Under the pieces are notes generated by a model. The model saw nothing but the letters and a program-made list of their open reading frames with translations. It did no database searches and was not told the DNA's origin. Below are positions 9,109 through 17,196 of a DNA stretch of 64,000 nt, piece after piece. Position 1 is the first letter of the stretch. Each line of letters begins with the position of its first letter. The position numbers were made by a program, and so were the translations under genes. The DNA is from Peribacillus frigoritolerans (GTDB lineage: Bacteria; Bacillota; Bacilli; Bacillales; DSM-1321). The DNA is taken from contig NZ_KV440950.1 of assembly GCF_001636405.1 (NCBI RefSeq), positions 891,712 through 955,711 of the forward strand, read 5' to 3'.

Positions 9109-9702
9109 GTGGGAGAAGTGGACAAGAGGATTTTGGTCGTGGAGGATGAATCGATTGTTCTGCTTGATATAACGATCATGCTCAAGGATGCAGGCTTCGA
9201 TGTGGTTGGACATGCCCGTAATGGCGAGAAGGCGATTGAATTGGCACATGCACTGCAGCCGGATCTCGTTTTGATGGATATCAAAATGCCGAAAATGAAT
9301 GGGCTTAAGGCTAGCGATGTGATATCCAATACCTTTCAGATTCCGGTCCTGCTTTTAACTGCATTCAGCCAGCGTGAATATATCGACGAGGCGAAGCGAG
9401 CGAACATCGTCGGATATCTTGTAAAGCCAATTACGGAGGCGAATCTGATTCCGGCAGTGGAGATAGCTTTGCTGCAAGCAGCCAATACAAAGAAGTATCA
9501 GGAACGAAATGCTCAATTGGATGAAACGCTCACAAATCGAAAAGTCATTGAAAAGGCAAAAGGAATCATCATGAAAAGGAAGAATGTCAGCGAAGAAATC
9601 GCTTACAATAAGCTGAGAAGGCTTAGTATGGATAAGCAGCTTTCCATGGAGACGGTGGCACGTCGAATCATTGCAAATGATCAAAAACAAGTAAATAGAT
9701 GA
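9109..9702 (+). CDS. eutV: response regulator with ANTAR RNA-binding domain (EutV)
   Basis: 197 residues. The receiver domain has the acidic pair near E12-D13, phospho-acceptor D57 (PDLVLMDIKMP), T84 and K106. A C-terminal ANTAR domain (about 125-190, containing KVIEKAKGIIMKRKNVSEEIAYNKLRR, quoted here only by its start and end KVIEKAKG and AYNKLRR) binds two-hairpin RNA targets and prevents termination. It starts (GTG) immediately after the kinase stop; a second GTG at 9118 is an alternative start. EutV-P classically antiterminates eut leaders, and a terminator lies before eutH downstream. Confidence 0.9.
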   Translation: MGEVDKRILVVEDESIVLLDITIMLKDAGFDVVGHARNGEKAIELAHALQPDLVLMDIKMPKMNGLKASDVISNTFQIPVLLLTAFSQREYIDEAKRANIVGYLVKPITEANLIPAVEIALLQAANTKKYQERNAQLDETLTNRKVIEKAKGIIMKRKNVSEEIAYNKLRRLSMDKQLSMETVARRIIANDQKQVNR

Positions 9703-9716
9703 AGCAATGGCGCTTT
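9701..9716 (+). promoter_or_regulatory. candidate ANTAR-target hairpin in the eutH leader
   Basis: G-AAGC / GCTT-T encloses a six-base loop AATGGC with A at position 1 and G at position 4, the published ANTAR loop rule. It overlaps the eutV stop codon. A second hairpin (GGCAG / CTGCC, 9737-9752) also has a six-base loop but not the A1/G4 pattern. The two-hairpin arrangement is therefore only half supported. Confidence 0.4.
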
Positions 9717-9767
9717 GATGGACCAAATTGGTTGTAGGCAGGGATTTCTGCCGAAAAACCTAAGTTT

Positions 9768-9803
9768 GGGCTATAAGAGGCGTCTTTTTTATACCCTTTT
9801 TTT
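9768..9803 (+). terminator. leader terminator between eutV and eutH
   Basis: GGG-C-TATAAGA pairs with TTTTTTATA-CCC (one bulged C) and is followed by seven T residues, about 40 bp before the eutH start. Its position between regulator and structural genes suits conditional termination relieved by EutV. Confidence 0.7.
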
Positions 9804-9846
9804 AAGTCGATAGGCCAAATCAAATCGGAATTCAGGGGGAATATGT

Positions 9847-11118
9847 ATGGAAATGGTAGGTAAATTCGTTATTTATATCATTATGGTGTGTGCCGTTGTC
9901 GGTGCCATTGCATCGATTAAAGACAGTGAGCAGGGCTTGGGGAAACAGTTCATGGAAGGTTTGCATACCGTTGGCCATATATTTATCCCGGCAGCTGGAA
10001 TCATGGCCTCGATCCCTTATTTATCTTGGTTCATCAATACAGTATGCGGCCCGGTTTTCGCTGCGATCGGTGCAGATCCAGCCCTCGCCGCAACAACGAT
10101 TTTGGCGACTGATATGGGGGGTTACCAATTAGCGGCCGAGCTGAAGGAATCATATGAAGGCTGGATCATGGCGATGATTGTCGGCTTTATGTCCGGGGCA
10201 ACGATTGTATTCTCGATCCCAATGGGGCTTGCAATGCTGGAAAAGCGTGATCATAAATACATGGCACTTGGTGTCATGTCAGGAATCCTGACGATTCCTA
10301 TTGGCGCTTTTATCTCAAGCGTGCTGGTGGTGGCGACGAATTCGAAAATCCGCGAGGTGATTTCCACGAATGCGGATTCTACATACGAATTCGCGTTGAG
10401 CTATTTGAAAATTGCCCTGAACCTTTCCCCGCTTCTTATTTTTGTGGTCTTGCTTGCGTTAGGCCTTTATTTCCTGCCGGATTTGATGATCAAAGGTTTC
10501 ATGTGGTTTGGAAAAATATTGGACGCCGCGATTAAACTAGTGCTGGTGTTTTCGATCGTGGAAATTTTCACCGGATTGTTTTCCAAAGTATTTGGTGCTT
10601 GGGGCTTCCATCCGATCATGGCCGATAAGGCAGACCAGTTCCGTGCCCTGGAAACGGCGGGGTATATCGGGATCATGCTGGCAGGTGCATTTCCAATGAT
10701 TTACCTGATTCAAAAATATGCAGGCAAGCCATTGGAAGCGATGGGCGGGAAAATCGGGTTGAGCAAAGCCGGGAGTGCAGGGATATTAGCCACGGTAGCC
10801 AATATATTGGCAATGTTCAAGCTTGTTAAAGAAATGCCGCCGAAGGATAAGGTCATTAACATTTCCTTCGCTGTGTGTGCGGCCTTCCTATTGGGTGATC
10901 ATTTATCATTCACAGCCAACTTTCAGCCTTCCTTAATATTACCGATCATTGTCGGGAAGCTATCTGCCGGAGCGATTGGAATCGGTCTTGCTTACTGGCT
11001 GTCCGTTCCGAAAGCTTTGGAATTAGAAGAAAAGGATCGAGCAGCAGGAGTTATCGGCATAAATGAATATAAAACGAAAAACGAGGAAGAAAACAGCAAT
11101 GAAATCCAAGTGGTGTAA
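9847..11118 (+). CDS. eutH: ethanolamine permease EutH
   Basis: 423 residues with about ten membrane helices, matching the EutH family throughout (for example GFMSGATIVFSIPMGLAML and LGDHLSFTANFQPSLILP). EutH moves ethanolamine across the cytoplasmic membrane, which matters mainly at low external concentration or acidic pH where the base is protonated. GGGGG precedes the ATG. It is the first structural gene after the leader terminator, with eutA only 18 bp downstream, so eutHABC probably form one transcript. Full length for the family. Confidence 0.93.
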   Translation: MEMVGKFVIYIIMVCAVVGAIASIKDSEQGLGKQFMEGLHTVGHIFIPAAGIMASIPYLSWFINTVCGPVFAAIGADPALAATTILATDMGGYQLAAELKESYEGWIMAMIVGFMSGATIVFSIPMGLAMLEKRDHKYMALGVMSGILTIPIGAFISSVLVVATNSKIREVISTNADSTYEFALSYLKIALNLSPLLIFVVLLALGLYFLPDLMIKGFMWFGKILDAAIKLVLVFSIVEIFTGLFSKVFGAWGFHPIMADKADQFRALETAGYIGIMLAGAFPMIYLIQKYAGKPLEAMGGKIGLSKAGSAGILATVANILAMFKLVKEMPPKDKVINISFAVCAAFLLGDHLSFTANFQPSLILPIIVGKLSAGAIGIGLAYWLSVPKALELEEKDRAAGVIGINEYKTKNEEENSNEIQVV

Positions 11119-11136
11119 AACTGGGGTGTGGTTTTA

Positions 11137-12543
11137 ATGAATGAACAGGTGGAACGAATCATCAGTGCAGGAATTGATATTGGCACCAGTACGACGAAAC
11201 TTGTTATCAGCGAGCTTTCGCTTAGGAATGTGGCGGGTGGCGGACAGGTGCCAAAAATTGAAATTACCGATAAGGAAATTCTGTATCGAAGTCCCATTTT
11301 CAGGACACCGCTTGTATCAGAGACGGTAATTGACATACCTGCTGTTCAAAGAATGGTGGAAAGTGAATACCAAAAAGCAGGAATCACGATCGAAAACATA
11401 CAAACAGGGGCTGTCATCATCACTGGGGAAACGGCAACCAAACAAAATGCAGAAGAAATGGTGTACCGGTTATCTAAAGCGGCGGGGGAATTCCTTGTAG
11501 CGGCAGCCGGTCCGGATTTGGAGGGAATCATTGCCGCCAAGGGATCCGGCGCCTATCAACATTCCATCAAGACAAGAAAGACTGTAGCAAACATAGACAT
11601 TGGCGGGGGGACAGCGAATATTGCCGTATACCATTCAGGCATGCTTTGCGGAACCTGCACACTGCATATAGGAGGCCGTTTGGTGGAGTGGGAAGGAGCG
11701 AAGGCGAAGGTTGCTCCTTCAATAGGAAAATGGCTGAAATCAATAGGGCGCTCTCCTTTGAATGGTGAAGGGGCAATCATCGCAAATGAAATGGCGAAGG
11801 TGCTTTCGAGGTTTTTGGCTGGCTCCTTCACAAAAGAAGATGAACTTCTATTAGTTGGGAAGGAGCCATCCTGGACAGAACGAATAGACGTGTTGATGTT
11901 CTCGGGCGGTGTCAGTGATTGCATCTATCATGAAGAACGGGAGGACGAAAGCTTCCGGGATATCGGCATGATGCTTGCAGCCTCCATCAAGGAAAGTGAA
12001 GAATTGGCCGCATGGGAGTGGGAACAGCCTGTTGAAACGGTTCGTGCGACTGTACTTGGAGCAGGCGCACATACAACTGAAATCAGCGGAGCAACCATCG
12101 AAGTGAATGATTCTCATCTGCCAGTTCGTAATATTCCAGTCTATCGGGTCGATTTTCATGGCGGGCTTGATGATGTAACCGCGAAAATGACACAAGCTGT
12201 TCAGGAAGCGATCACAATATACGATGCTTTGCAGGAGGGGCTGAATTTTGCCTTTTATTTAACGAATTTACCTTACCAATCATTTCGGGACATTCACCGG
12301 CTTGCAGTCGCTTTTACCGAGGCACTGAAGAAAAAACCGAATCGGCAGCAGCCTCTGATCATTGTCATGGATAGTGATTATGGAAAGGCACTTGGTCAGA
12401 CCATTCTAGCGAACCAACCGGATCTGCCGGTCATCTGCATTGATCAGACAGAAGTGGAACATGGTGACTATTTAGATATAGGAAGGCTGCTGCGGACAGG
12501 GGTCGTTCCGGTTGTAGTAAAAACGCTAACCTTCCACAGTTAG
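11137..12543 (+). CDS. eutA: ethanolamine ammonia-lyase reactivating factor EutA
   Basis: About 468 residues with an ASKHA/actin-like ATPase fold: the N-terminal phosphate-1 loop GIDIGTSTTKLV, a second loop NIDIGGGTANIAVY near residue 153, and the adenosine motif FSGGVSDCIY. EutA exchanges damaged adenosylcobalamin out of EutBC at the cost of ATP. The ATG at 11137 is preferred to the GTG at 11128 because GGGGTG lies at the right distance. It sits between eutH and eutB with tight spacing, as in other Firmicute eut operons. Confidence 0.93.
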   Translation: MNEQVERIISAGIDIGTSTTKLVISELSLRNVAGGGQVPKIEITDKEILYRSPIFRTPLVSETVIDIPAVQRMVESEYQKAGITIENIQTGAVIITGETATKQNAEEMVYRLSKAAGEFLVAAAGPDLEGIIAAKGSGAYQHSIKTRKTVANIDIGGGTANIAVYHSGMLCGTCTLHIGGRLVEWEGAKAKVAPSIGKWLKSIGRSPLNGEGAIIANEMAKVLSRFLAGSFTKEDELLLVGKEPSWTERIDVLMFSGGVSDCIYHEEREDESFRDIGMMLAASIKESEELAAWEWEQPVETVRATVLGAGAHTTEISGATIEVNDSHLPVRNIPVYRVDFHGGLDDVTAKMTQAVQEAITIYDALQEGLNFAFYLTNLPYQSFRDIHRLAVAFTEALKKKPNRQQPLIIVMDSDYGKALGQTILANQPDLPVICIDQTEVEHGDYLDIGRLLRTGVVPVVVKTLTFHS

Positions 12544-12561
12544 GAAAAGGAGGATCATACG

Positions 12562-13926
12562 ATGAAATTATCCACTCAATACTTTGGGGAAATCCATCAA
12601 TTCAAATCGTTGAAAGAAGTCCTGGCCAAAGCGAATGAAGAGAAATCAGGAGATAGGCTTGCGGGAATTGCAGCAGATTCCGTTCAAGAACGGATTGCGG
12701 CAAAAGCGGTGCTTAGCGAATTGACTTTGGCGGACATCAGGAACTATCCCCTGCTTTCCCCGGAAGAGGATGAGGTGTCGCGGATCATAGATGGTCTCAT
12801 CAATGGAACCATCTATCAATCTGTGAAGAATTGGAGCGTTGCCGAACTGCGTGAATATATTTTGAGTGACGAAACGACAGGCGAGGACTTAAAGCGATTA
12901 AGCAGGGGATTGAATAGTGAAATGATTGCAGCGGCAGCCAAGTTGATGTCGAACCTCGACCTTATCCATGCAGCCAATAAAATCGAAGTGCTCACCAAGA
13001 ATAATGGCACGATCGGATACAAAGGAACGCTAGCTTCGCGCCTTCAGCCTAACCACCCGACAGACAATGTGGATGGCATGCTGGCTTCTTTAAAAGAAGG
13101 CCTCTCCTATGGAATCGGGGATGCACTCATTGGAATCAACCCTGTCGATGATTCGGTCGAAAGCGTAAAGCGGCTGCTTCATGCGACACAGGATGTCATC
13201 CAGAAATGGAACATCCCGACCCAAAACTGTGTGCTTGCGCATGTGACCACGCAAATGAAGGCCGTTCAGCAGGGGGCGCCTGCTGATATGATCTTTCAAA
13301 GCATAGCCGGAACGGAAACGGCCAATCGCTCTTTTGGAATTAACGTACAATTGCTCGAAGAAGCTAATGAGATAGCGAAGGCCTATGGCACCGGCACAGG
13401 CCCGCAGCATCTTTATTTTGAAACGGGGCAAGGCTCCGAGTTATCGGCCGAGGCGCATTTCGGTATCGATCAGGTGACGCTTGAAGCCAGGAACTATGGA
13501 TTTGCCCGTTATTTTGACCCATACATTGTCAATACGGTCGTCGGATTCATCGGACCTGAATATCTATATAACAGCAAGCAGGTCATCCGGGCAGGGTTAG
13601 AAGATCATTTTATGGGGAAAATGCATGGACTGCCGATGGGGGTGGATATTTGCTATACGAATCATATGAAGGCGGATCAAAATGATATCGAGGACTTGGG
13701 TGTACTTTTAACGGCGGCTGGTGTGAATTTCATCATCGCTACTCCGATGGGTGATGACTGCATGTTAAACTATCAGTCTTTGAGTTATCACGATATAGCG
13801 ACTTTGAGGCAAACGATGGATAAGCGGCCTGCCCCATTATATGAAGCTTGGCTGGAGAAGATGGGGATTATGGATAACGGAAAATTAACGAAGCTTGCCG
13901 GTGATCCAACTATATTTAACCATTAG
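12562..13926 (+). CDS. eutB: ethanolamine ammonia-lyase, large subunit EutB
   Basis: 454 residues, the usual EutB length (about 453). The TIM-barrel catalytic subunit is recognisable from SRLQPNHPTDNVDGM, GTGTGPQHLYFETGQGSE and GLPMGVDICYTNHM. With EutC and adenosylcobalamin it converts ethanolamine to acetaldehyde and ammonia in the cytosol. AAAGGAGG stands 9 bases before the ATG. It is 18 bp after eutA and 11 bp before eutC. No key segment appears missing. Confidence 0.96.
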   Translation: MKLSTQYFGEIHQFKSLKEVLAKANEEKSGDRLAGIAADSVQERIAAKAVLSELTLADIRNYPLLSPEEDEVSRIIDGLINGTIYQSVKNWSVAELREYILSDETTGEDLKRLSRGLNSEMIAAAAKLMSNLDLIHAANKIEVLTKNNGTIGYKGTLASRLQPNHPTDNVDGMLASLKEGLSYGIGDALIGINPVDDSVESVKRLLHATQDVIQKWNIPTQNCVLAHVTTQMKAVQQGAPADMIFQSIAGTETANRSFGINVQLLEEANEIAKAYGTGTGPQHLYFETGQGSELSAEAHFGIDQVTLEARNYGFARYFDPYIVNTVVGFIGPEYLYNSKQVIRAGLEDHFMGKMHGLPMGVDICYTNHMKADQNDIEDLGVLLTAAGVNFIIATPMGDDCMLNYQSLSYHDIATLRQTMDKRPAPLYEAWLEKMGIMDNGKLTKLAGDPTIFNH

Positions 13927-13937
13927 GAGTGGATGAT

Positions 13938-14684
13938 ATGGGAATGAATAATAAGGAAGATTTGGATGCCATGATAGCGAAAACCCCTGCGCGGATAGGG
14001 GTAGGCAGGTCAGGGACCCGGCCGAAAACGGATTCGTGGCTGAAATTCCGTTTTGACCATGCAGCGGCCGTCGATGCTGTATATGGTGAAGTCAGTGATA
14101 TTCTTTTGAAGCGCTTGGATTTATTCAAGGTGAAAACGAAGGCCGATGATAAGGAAGTCTATTTACGGCGTCCGGATTATGGCAGGAAGCTTTCGGATGA
14201 AGCAAAAAGGGTGATAGATGCCAAATGCATAAAGGCTCCAACGGTTCAAATCATCATTTCCGATGGCTTAAGTGCCAAGGCAATCGAAGAAAATGTCGAG
14301 GACGTCTATTTATCTTTCAAACAATCTTTGGCAGTGGCAGGTCTGGATACGGGTACACCATTTTATATTGAAAAGGGCCGGGTTGCCGTGATGGATGATA
14401 TCGGTGAAATCCTTGGACCTGAGGTCATTGTCCTGTTGATCGGTGAACGGCCCGGTCTTGTCAGTGCTGAATCATTGAGCGCTTACATTTGCTATAAACC
14501 ACGTTTGGGCACCATTGAAGCGGAGAGGATGGTCATTTCCAACATCCATAAAGGAGGGATCCCCCCTGTTGAAGCTGGAGCGCATCTTGGCACGGTCATT
14601 CAAAAGATCCTCAAATACCAAGCGAGCGGCATGTCCCTCGTGAAGAAGGAACATGAAGAAGAAAAGCGTGAAAAACTCGGTTGA
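13938..14684 (+). CDS. eutC: ethanolamine ammonia-lyase, small subunit EutC
   Basis: About 248 residues. Recognised by TPARIGVGRSGTRP near the N-terminus, the B12-contacting segment YLRRPDYGRKL, ISDGLSAKAIEE and GERPGLVSAESLSAY. It supplies part of the cobalamin-binding site of the EutBC lyase. The ATG at 13938 is chosen because AGGAGTGG precedes it; a GTG at 13929 is too close. Last gene of the cluster. No eutD, eutE, eutG, eutT or shell-protein genes follow; the next 700 bp are repeats. Confidence 0.95.
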   Translation: MGMNNKEDLDAMIAKTPARIGVGRSGTRPKTDSWLKFRFDHAAAVDAVYGEVSDILLKRLDLFKVKTKADDKEVYLRRPDYGRKLSDEAKRVIDAKCIKAPTVQIIISDGLSAKAIEENVEDVYLSFKQSLAVAGLDTGTPFYIEKGRVAVMDDIGEILGPEVIVLLIGERPGLVSAESLSAYICYKPRLGTIEAERMVISNIHKGGIPPVEAGAHLGTVIQKILKYQASGMSLVKKEHEEEKREKLG

Positions 14685-14746
14685 GCCCCTAGTGTCTAAA
14701 AAAGGAAGTTCGGATGGTCTCATTTGACGATCATTAAGACTAGGTC

Positions 14747-15344
14747 GTTGATTTCCTCTCCAGGCACTCGCTTTATATGTTTTTTTATTGTTTTATGAAT
14801 CCGTTATTGGATGGAAGAAAATTGCGACACTCCTGCCGAAAAGCTGGCTAGCCAAGACCCCACAGGCACTTGAGCCGAGGAGGCTTGGCAGACAGTCGGC
14901 GGAAAGCGAGCGGATTTCTGAAATCGACTGGATACTTTTGAAATAAAAAAACTGCAGGCACTCGCTTTATATGTTTTTTTATTGTTTTATGAATCCGTTA
15001 TTGGATGGAAGAAAATTGCGACACTCCTGCCGAAAAGCTGGCTAGCCAAGACCCCACAGGCACTTGAGCCGAGGAGGCTTGGCAGACAGTCGGCGGAAAG
15101 CGAGCGGATTTCTGAAATCGACTGGATACTTTTGAAATAAAAAAACTGCAGGCACTCGCTTTATATGTTTTTTTATTGTTTTATGAATCCGTTATTGGAT
15201 GGAAGAAAATTGCGACACTCCTGCCGAAAAGCTGGCTAGCCAAGACCCCACAGGCACTTGAGCCGAGGAGGCTTGGCAGACAGTCGGCGGAAAGGGAGCG
15301 ATTTCTGAAATCGACTGGAAATACTTTTAAAATAAAAAAAACTG
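14747..15344 (+). repeat. tandem array of three A-type structured repeats (period 194-196 bp)
   Basis: Three nearly identical units start at 14761, 14955 and 15149, each with CAGGCACTCGCTTTAT, a T-rich stretch, ATGAATCCGTTATTGGAT and a core of about 125 bp (from 14811, 15005, 15199). The cores contain GCCGA/TCGGC and GCCAAG/CTTGGC arms and an inner GGC..GCC hairpin in place of the CCG..CGG seen at 3115. The first unit is preceded by a B-type tail (GATTTCCTCTCCAGGCACTCG). No gene is assigned between eutC and 15393. Near-identity of the three units points to recent duplication or gene conversion. Confidence 0.88.
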
Positions 15345-15371
15345 CAGGCACTCGCTTTATTTGCCTGCAGT
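15333..15371 (-). terminator. terminator of the DUF4261-like gene, built from a repeat end
   Basis: On the minus strand ACTGCAGGCA pairs with TGCCTGCAGT across a loop of about 11 bases and is followed by seven T residues. One arm is the start of a further repeat unit (CAGGCACTCGCTTTAT). Confidence 0.75.
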
Positions 15372-15392
15372 CTGGGGGAGCGGATCACTCCC

Positions 15393-16118
15393 CTATTTAC
15401 TTGTCCCTAAATTCCATAAACCAAACGGGTTGTAGAAGGGATGTTCTTCTTCATATCTAAAGTCTTGAAGGCCCGTCAATATAAAGTCGGGTGCATCTTG
15501 CTGAATGCTAAAGGTTTCGCCATTCTTAAAGAGAGGCCGTTCACCTACATGGTAATAATTAAATGTGTTAAGCAGGGCAGCCGCCTCTTTCGGACTCATT
15601 GTGTTAAGTGTCACGGCATCCGGAAGACCAAAGGCCTTCATTCCGAAAGAACAATAATAGTCTTCCTCTCCGATGATCGTGACAAAATGGGCATATACCG
15701 AGAGAATATCCGGGCTATGATGAAGATGCTGCCAATCTTCCTTTGAATGGGCAATTCCCGCCGTTTCTATTTTCACTGCCATTCCGCCTGCCTTGAGGAT
15801 CGCCGCCCCGGCATCGATCAAATCGATAACGGTTCCGGTATCGGATACATCGGCTATTATATAAACGGTAAAGGTATGGTCATTGATTTCCTCTAATGCA
15901 TTCTCTGAAAAGGCGTCTTTACTGGCGTAAGAAAAGCTCTCTTTCAAAGTGGGTTCATAATCATGGATCTCCGCCTGAAACGTAATGTTCTTATCACTGT
16001 TATGAAAAACATTCCCGGCTAATAGATACCCTTCGCTTTGGGAAGCAACCGTTTGAATCAATTCTGTCCGGTCCTTCCATTTACCGGGTATCCCGATGAT
16101 GATTTGGTTGTCCTTCAT
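15393..16118 (-). CDS. hypothetical protein, DUF4261-like
   Basis: 241 residues, soluble, acidic. The C-terminal part (DYYCSFGMKAFGLPDAVTL followed by an AALLNTFNYYHVGE segment) resembles DUF4261, a domain of unknown function seen in Firmicutes and Proteobacteria, often in proteins linked by genome context to polymorphic toxin immunity; that link is recalled, not shown here. AAAGGAGAG precedes the ATG. Monocistronic, with its own terminator, between the eut-side repeat array and yeeN (divergent). No catalytic motif is evident. Confidence 0.65.
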   Translation of the reverse strand: MKDNQIIIGIPGKWKDRTELIQTVASQSEGYLLAGNVFHNSDKNITFQAEIHDYEPTLKESFSYASKDAFSENALEEINDHTFTVYIIADVSDTGTVIDLIDAGAAILKAGGMAVKIETAGIAHSKEDWQHLHHSPDILSVYAHFVTIIGEEDYYCSFGMKAFGLPDAVTLNTMSPKEAAALLNTFNYYHVGERPLFKNGETFSIQQDAPDFILTGLQDFRYEEEHPFYNPFGLWNLGTSK

Positions 16119-16233
16119 GGATCATCTCTCCTTTCCAATCACTTCATACTATACCACTACTGATGTTTTCCATAGCATTTCATGAAAAATGGCGCAAAGT
16201 ACCGATAAATGCCAGTGAGGGATGTGCAGGACT

Positions 16234-16262
16234 TTTTCAAAATTATACAATTGATGTATAAT
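16234..16262 (+). promoter_or_regulatory. sigma-A promoter of yeeN
   Basis: TTTTCA (16234-16239), a 17-bp spacer and a perfect TATAAT (16257-16262). The -35 matches four of six consensus bases. Confidence 0.6.
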
Positions 16263-16378
16263 ATAATCTAGTAAACGTATAGCCTATCTTCAAAGGAATT
16301 CCCCTTGTGGGTTTTCTCATAGGGCCGTATCTTAATTATCTATTCGTATATATCAATGATGAAAGAGAGTGGAATATA

Positions 16379-17095
16379 ATGGGTCGTAAGTGGAATAACA
16401 TTAAAGAAAAAAAAGCGTCAAAAGATGCTAATACTAGTCGGATTTATGCTAAGTTCGGACGGGAAATATATGTAGTGGCAAAACAAGGCGAACCAGATCC
16501 AGAATCCAATCAGGCATTAAGGGTCGTACTTGAGCGTGCGAAAACGTACAATGTTCCAAGAGCGATCATTGACCGTGCGATTGAAAAAGCCAAAGGCGGT
16601 TCGGAAGAAAACTATGACGAACTTCGTTATGAAGGATTCGGTCCAAATGGTTCAATGGTCATCGTGGATGCATTGACAAACAACGTGAACCGGACGGCAT
16701 CCGATGTACGTGCCGCATTTGGGAAAAATGGCGGGAATATGGGTGTCAGCGGATCTGTTGCCTATATGTTCGATGCAACGGCTGTCATCGGGATTGAAGG
16801 TAAAACGGCTGATGAAGTTCTTGAACTGTTAATGGAAGCGGATGTTGATGTACGAGACATCATTGAAGAAGAAGAAAGTGTCATCGTTTATGCCGAGCCT
16901 GAACAATTCCATGCTGTACAACAAGCATTCAAGGATGCAGGAATCAGCGATTTTACAGTGGCGGAGCTGACGATGCTTGCACAAAATGATCTAACCCTTC
17001 CGGAAGATGCACAAGCACAATTTGAAAAAATGATTGATGCATTGGAAGATCTGGAAGATGTTCAACAAGTTTATCATAATGTAGAACTTGGTTAA
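16379..17095 (+). CDS. yeeN: YebC/PmpR family protein YeeN
   Basis: 238 residues, a near-exact match along its length to B. subtilis Yee[21 protein letters not shown] at the start, [19 protein letters not shown] and the end [12 protein letters not shown]. YebC-family proteins are cytosolic and were long annotated as transcription regulators; recent work on the family connects some members to translation through ribosome stalling sites. The ATG at 16379 is chosen over an earlier in-frame start because the conserved N-terminus begins here and GAAAGAGAG precedes it. Monocistronic, with promoter and terminator visible. Confidence 0.95.
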   Translation: MGRKWNNIKEKKASKDANTSRIYAKFGREIYVVAKQGEPDPESNQALRVVLERAKTYNVPRAIIDRAIEKAKGGSEENYDELRYEGFGPNGSMVIVDALTNNVNRTASDVRAAFGKNGGNMGVSGSVAYMFDATAVIGIEGKTADEVLELLMEADVDVRDIIEEEESVIVYAEPEQFHAVQQAFKDAGISDFTVAELTMLAQNDLTLPEDAQAQFEKMIDALEDLEDVQQVYHNVELG

Positions 17096-17105
17096 TGATA
17101 AAATG

Positions 17106-17138
17106 AGCAGGCCTTTGCTATATGATCAAGGGTCTGCT
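17106..17138 (+). terminator. terminator of yeeN
   Basis: AGCAG(G)CC and GG(T)CTGCT pair across an AT-rich loop, with a T-rich tail; it lies 11 bp after the yeeN stop. Confidence 0.65.
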
Positions 17139-17150
17139 TATTTCATTTGA

Positions 17151-17193
17151 AAGGAAAGAACCTGTTCCGAAACACGAAACAGGTTCTTTCCTT
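17151..17193. terminator. bidirectional terminator between yeeN and pdaC
   Basis: A 16-bp perfect stem (AAGGAAAGAACCTGTT / AACAGGTTCTTTCCTT) ends next to the stop codon of pdaC at 17197, which it serves on the minus strand. Confidence 0.85.
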
Positions 17194-17196
17194 TTA

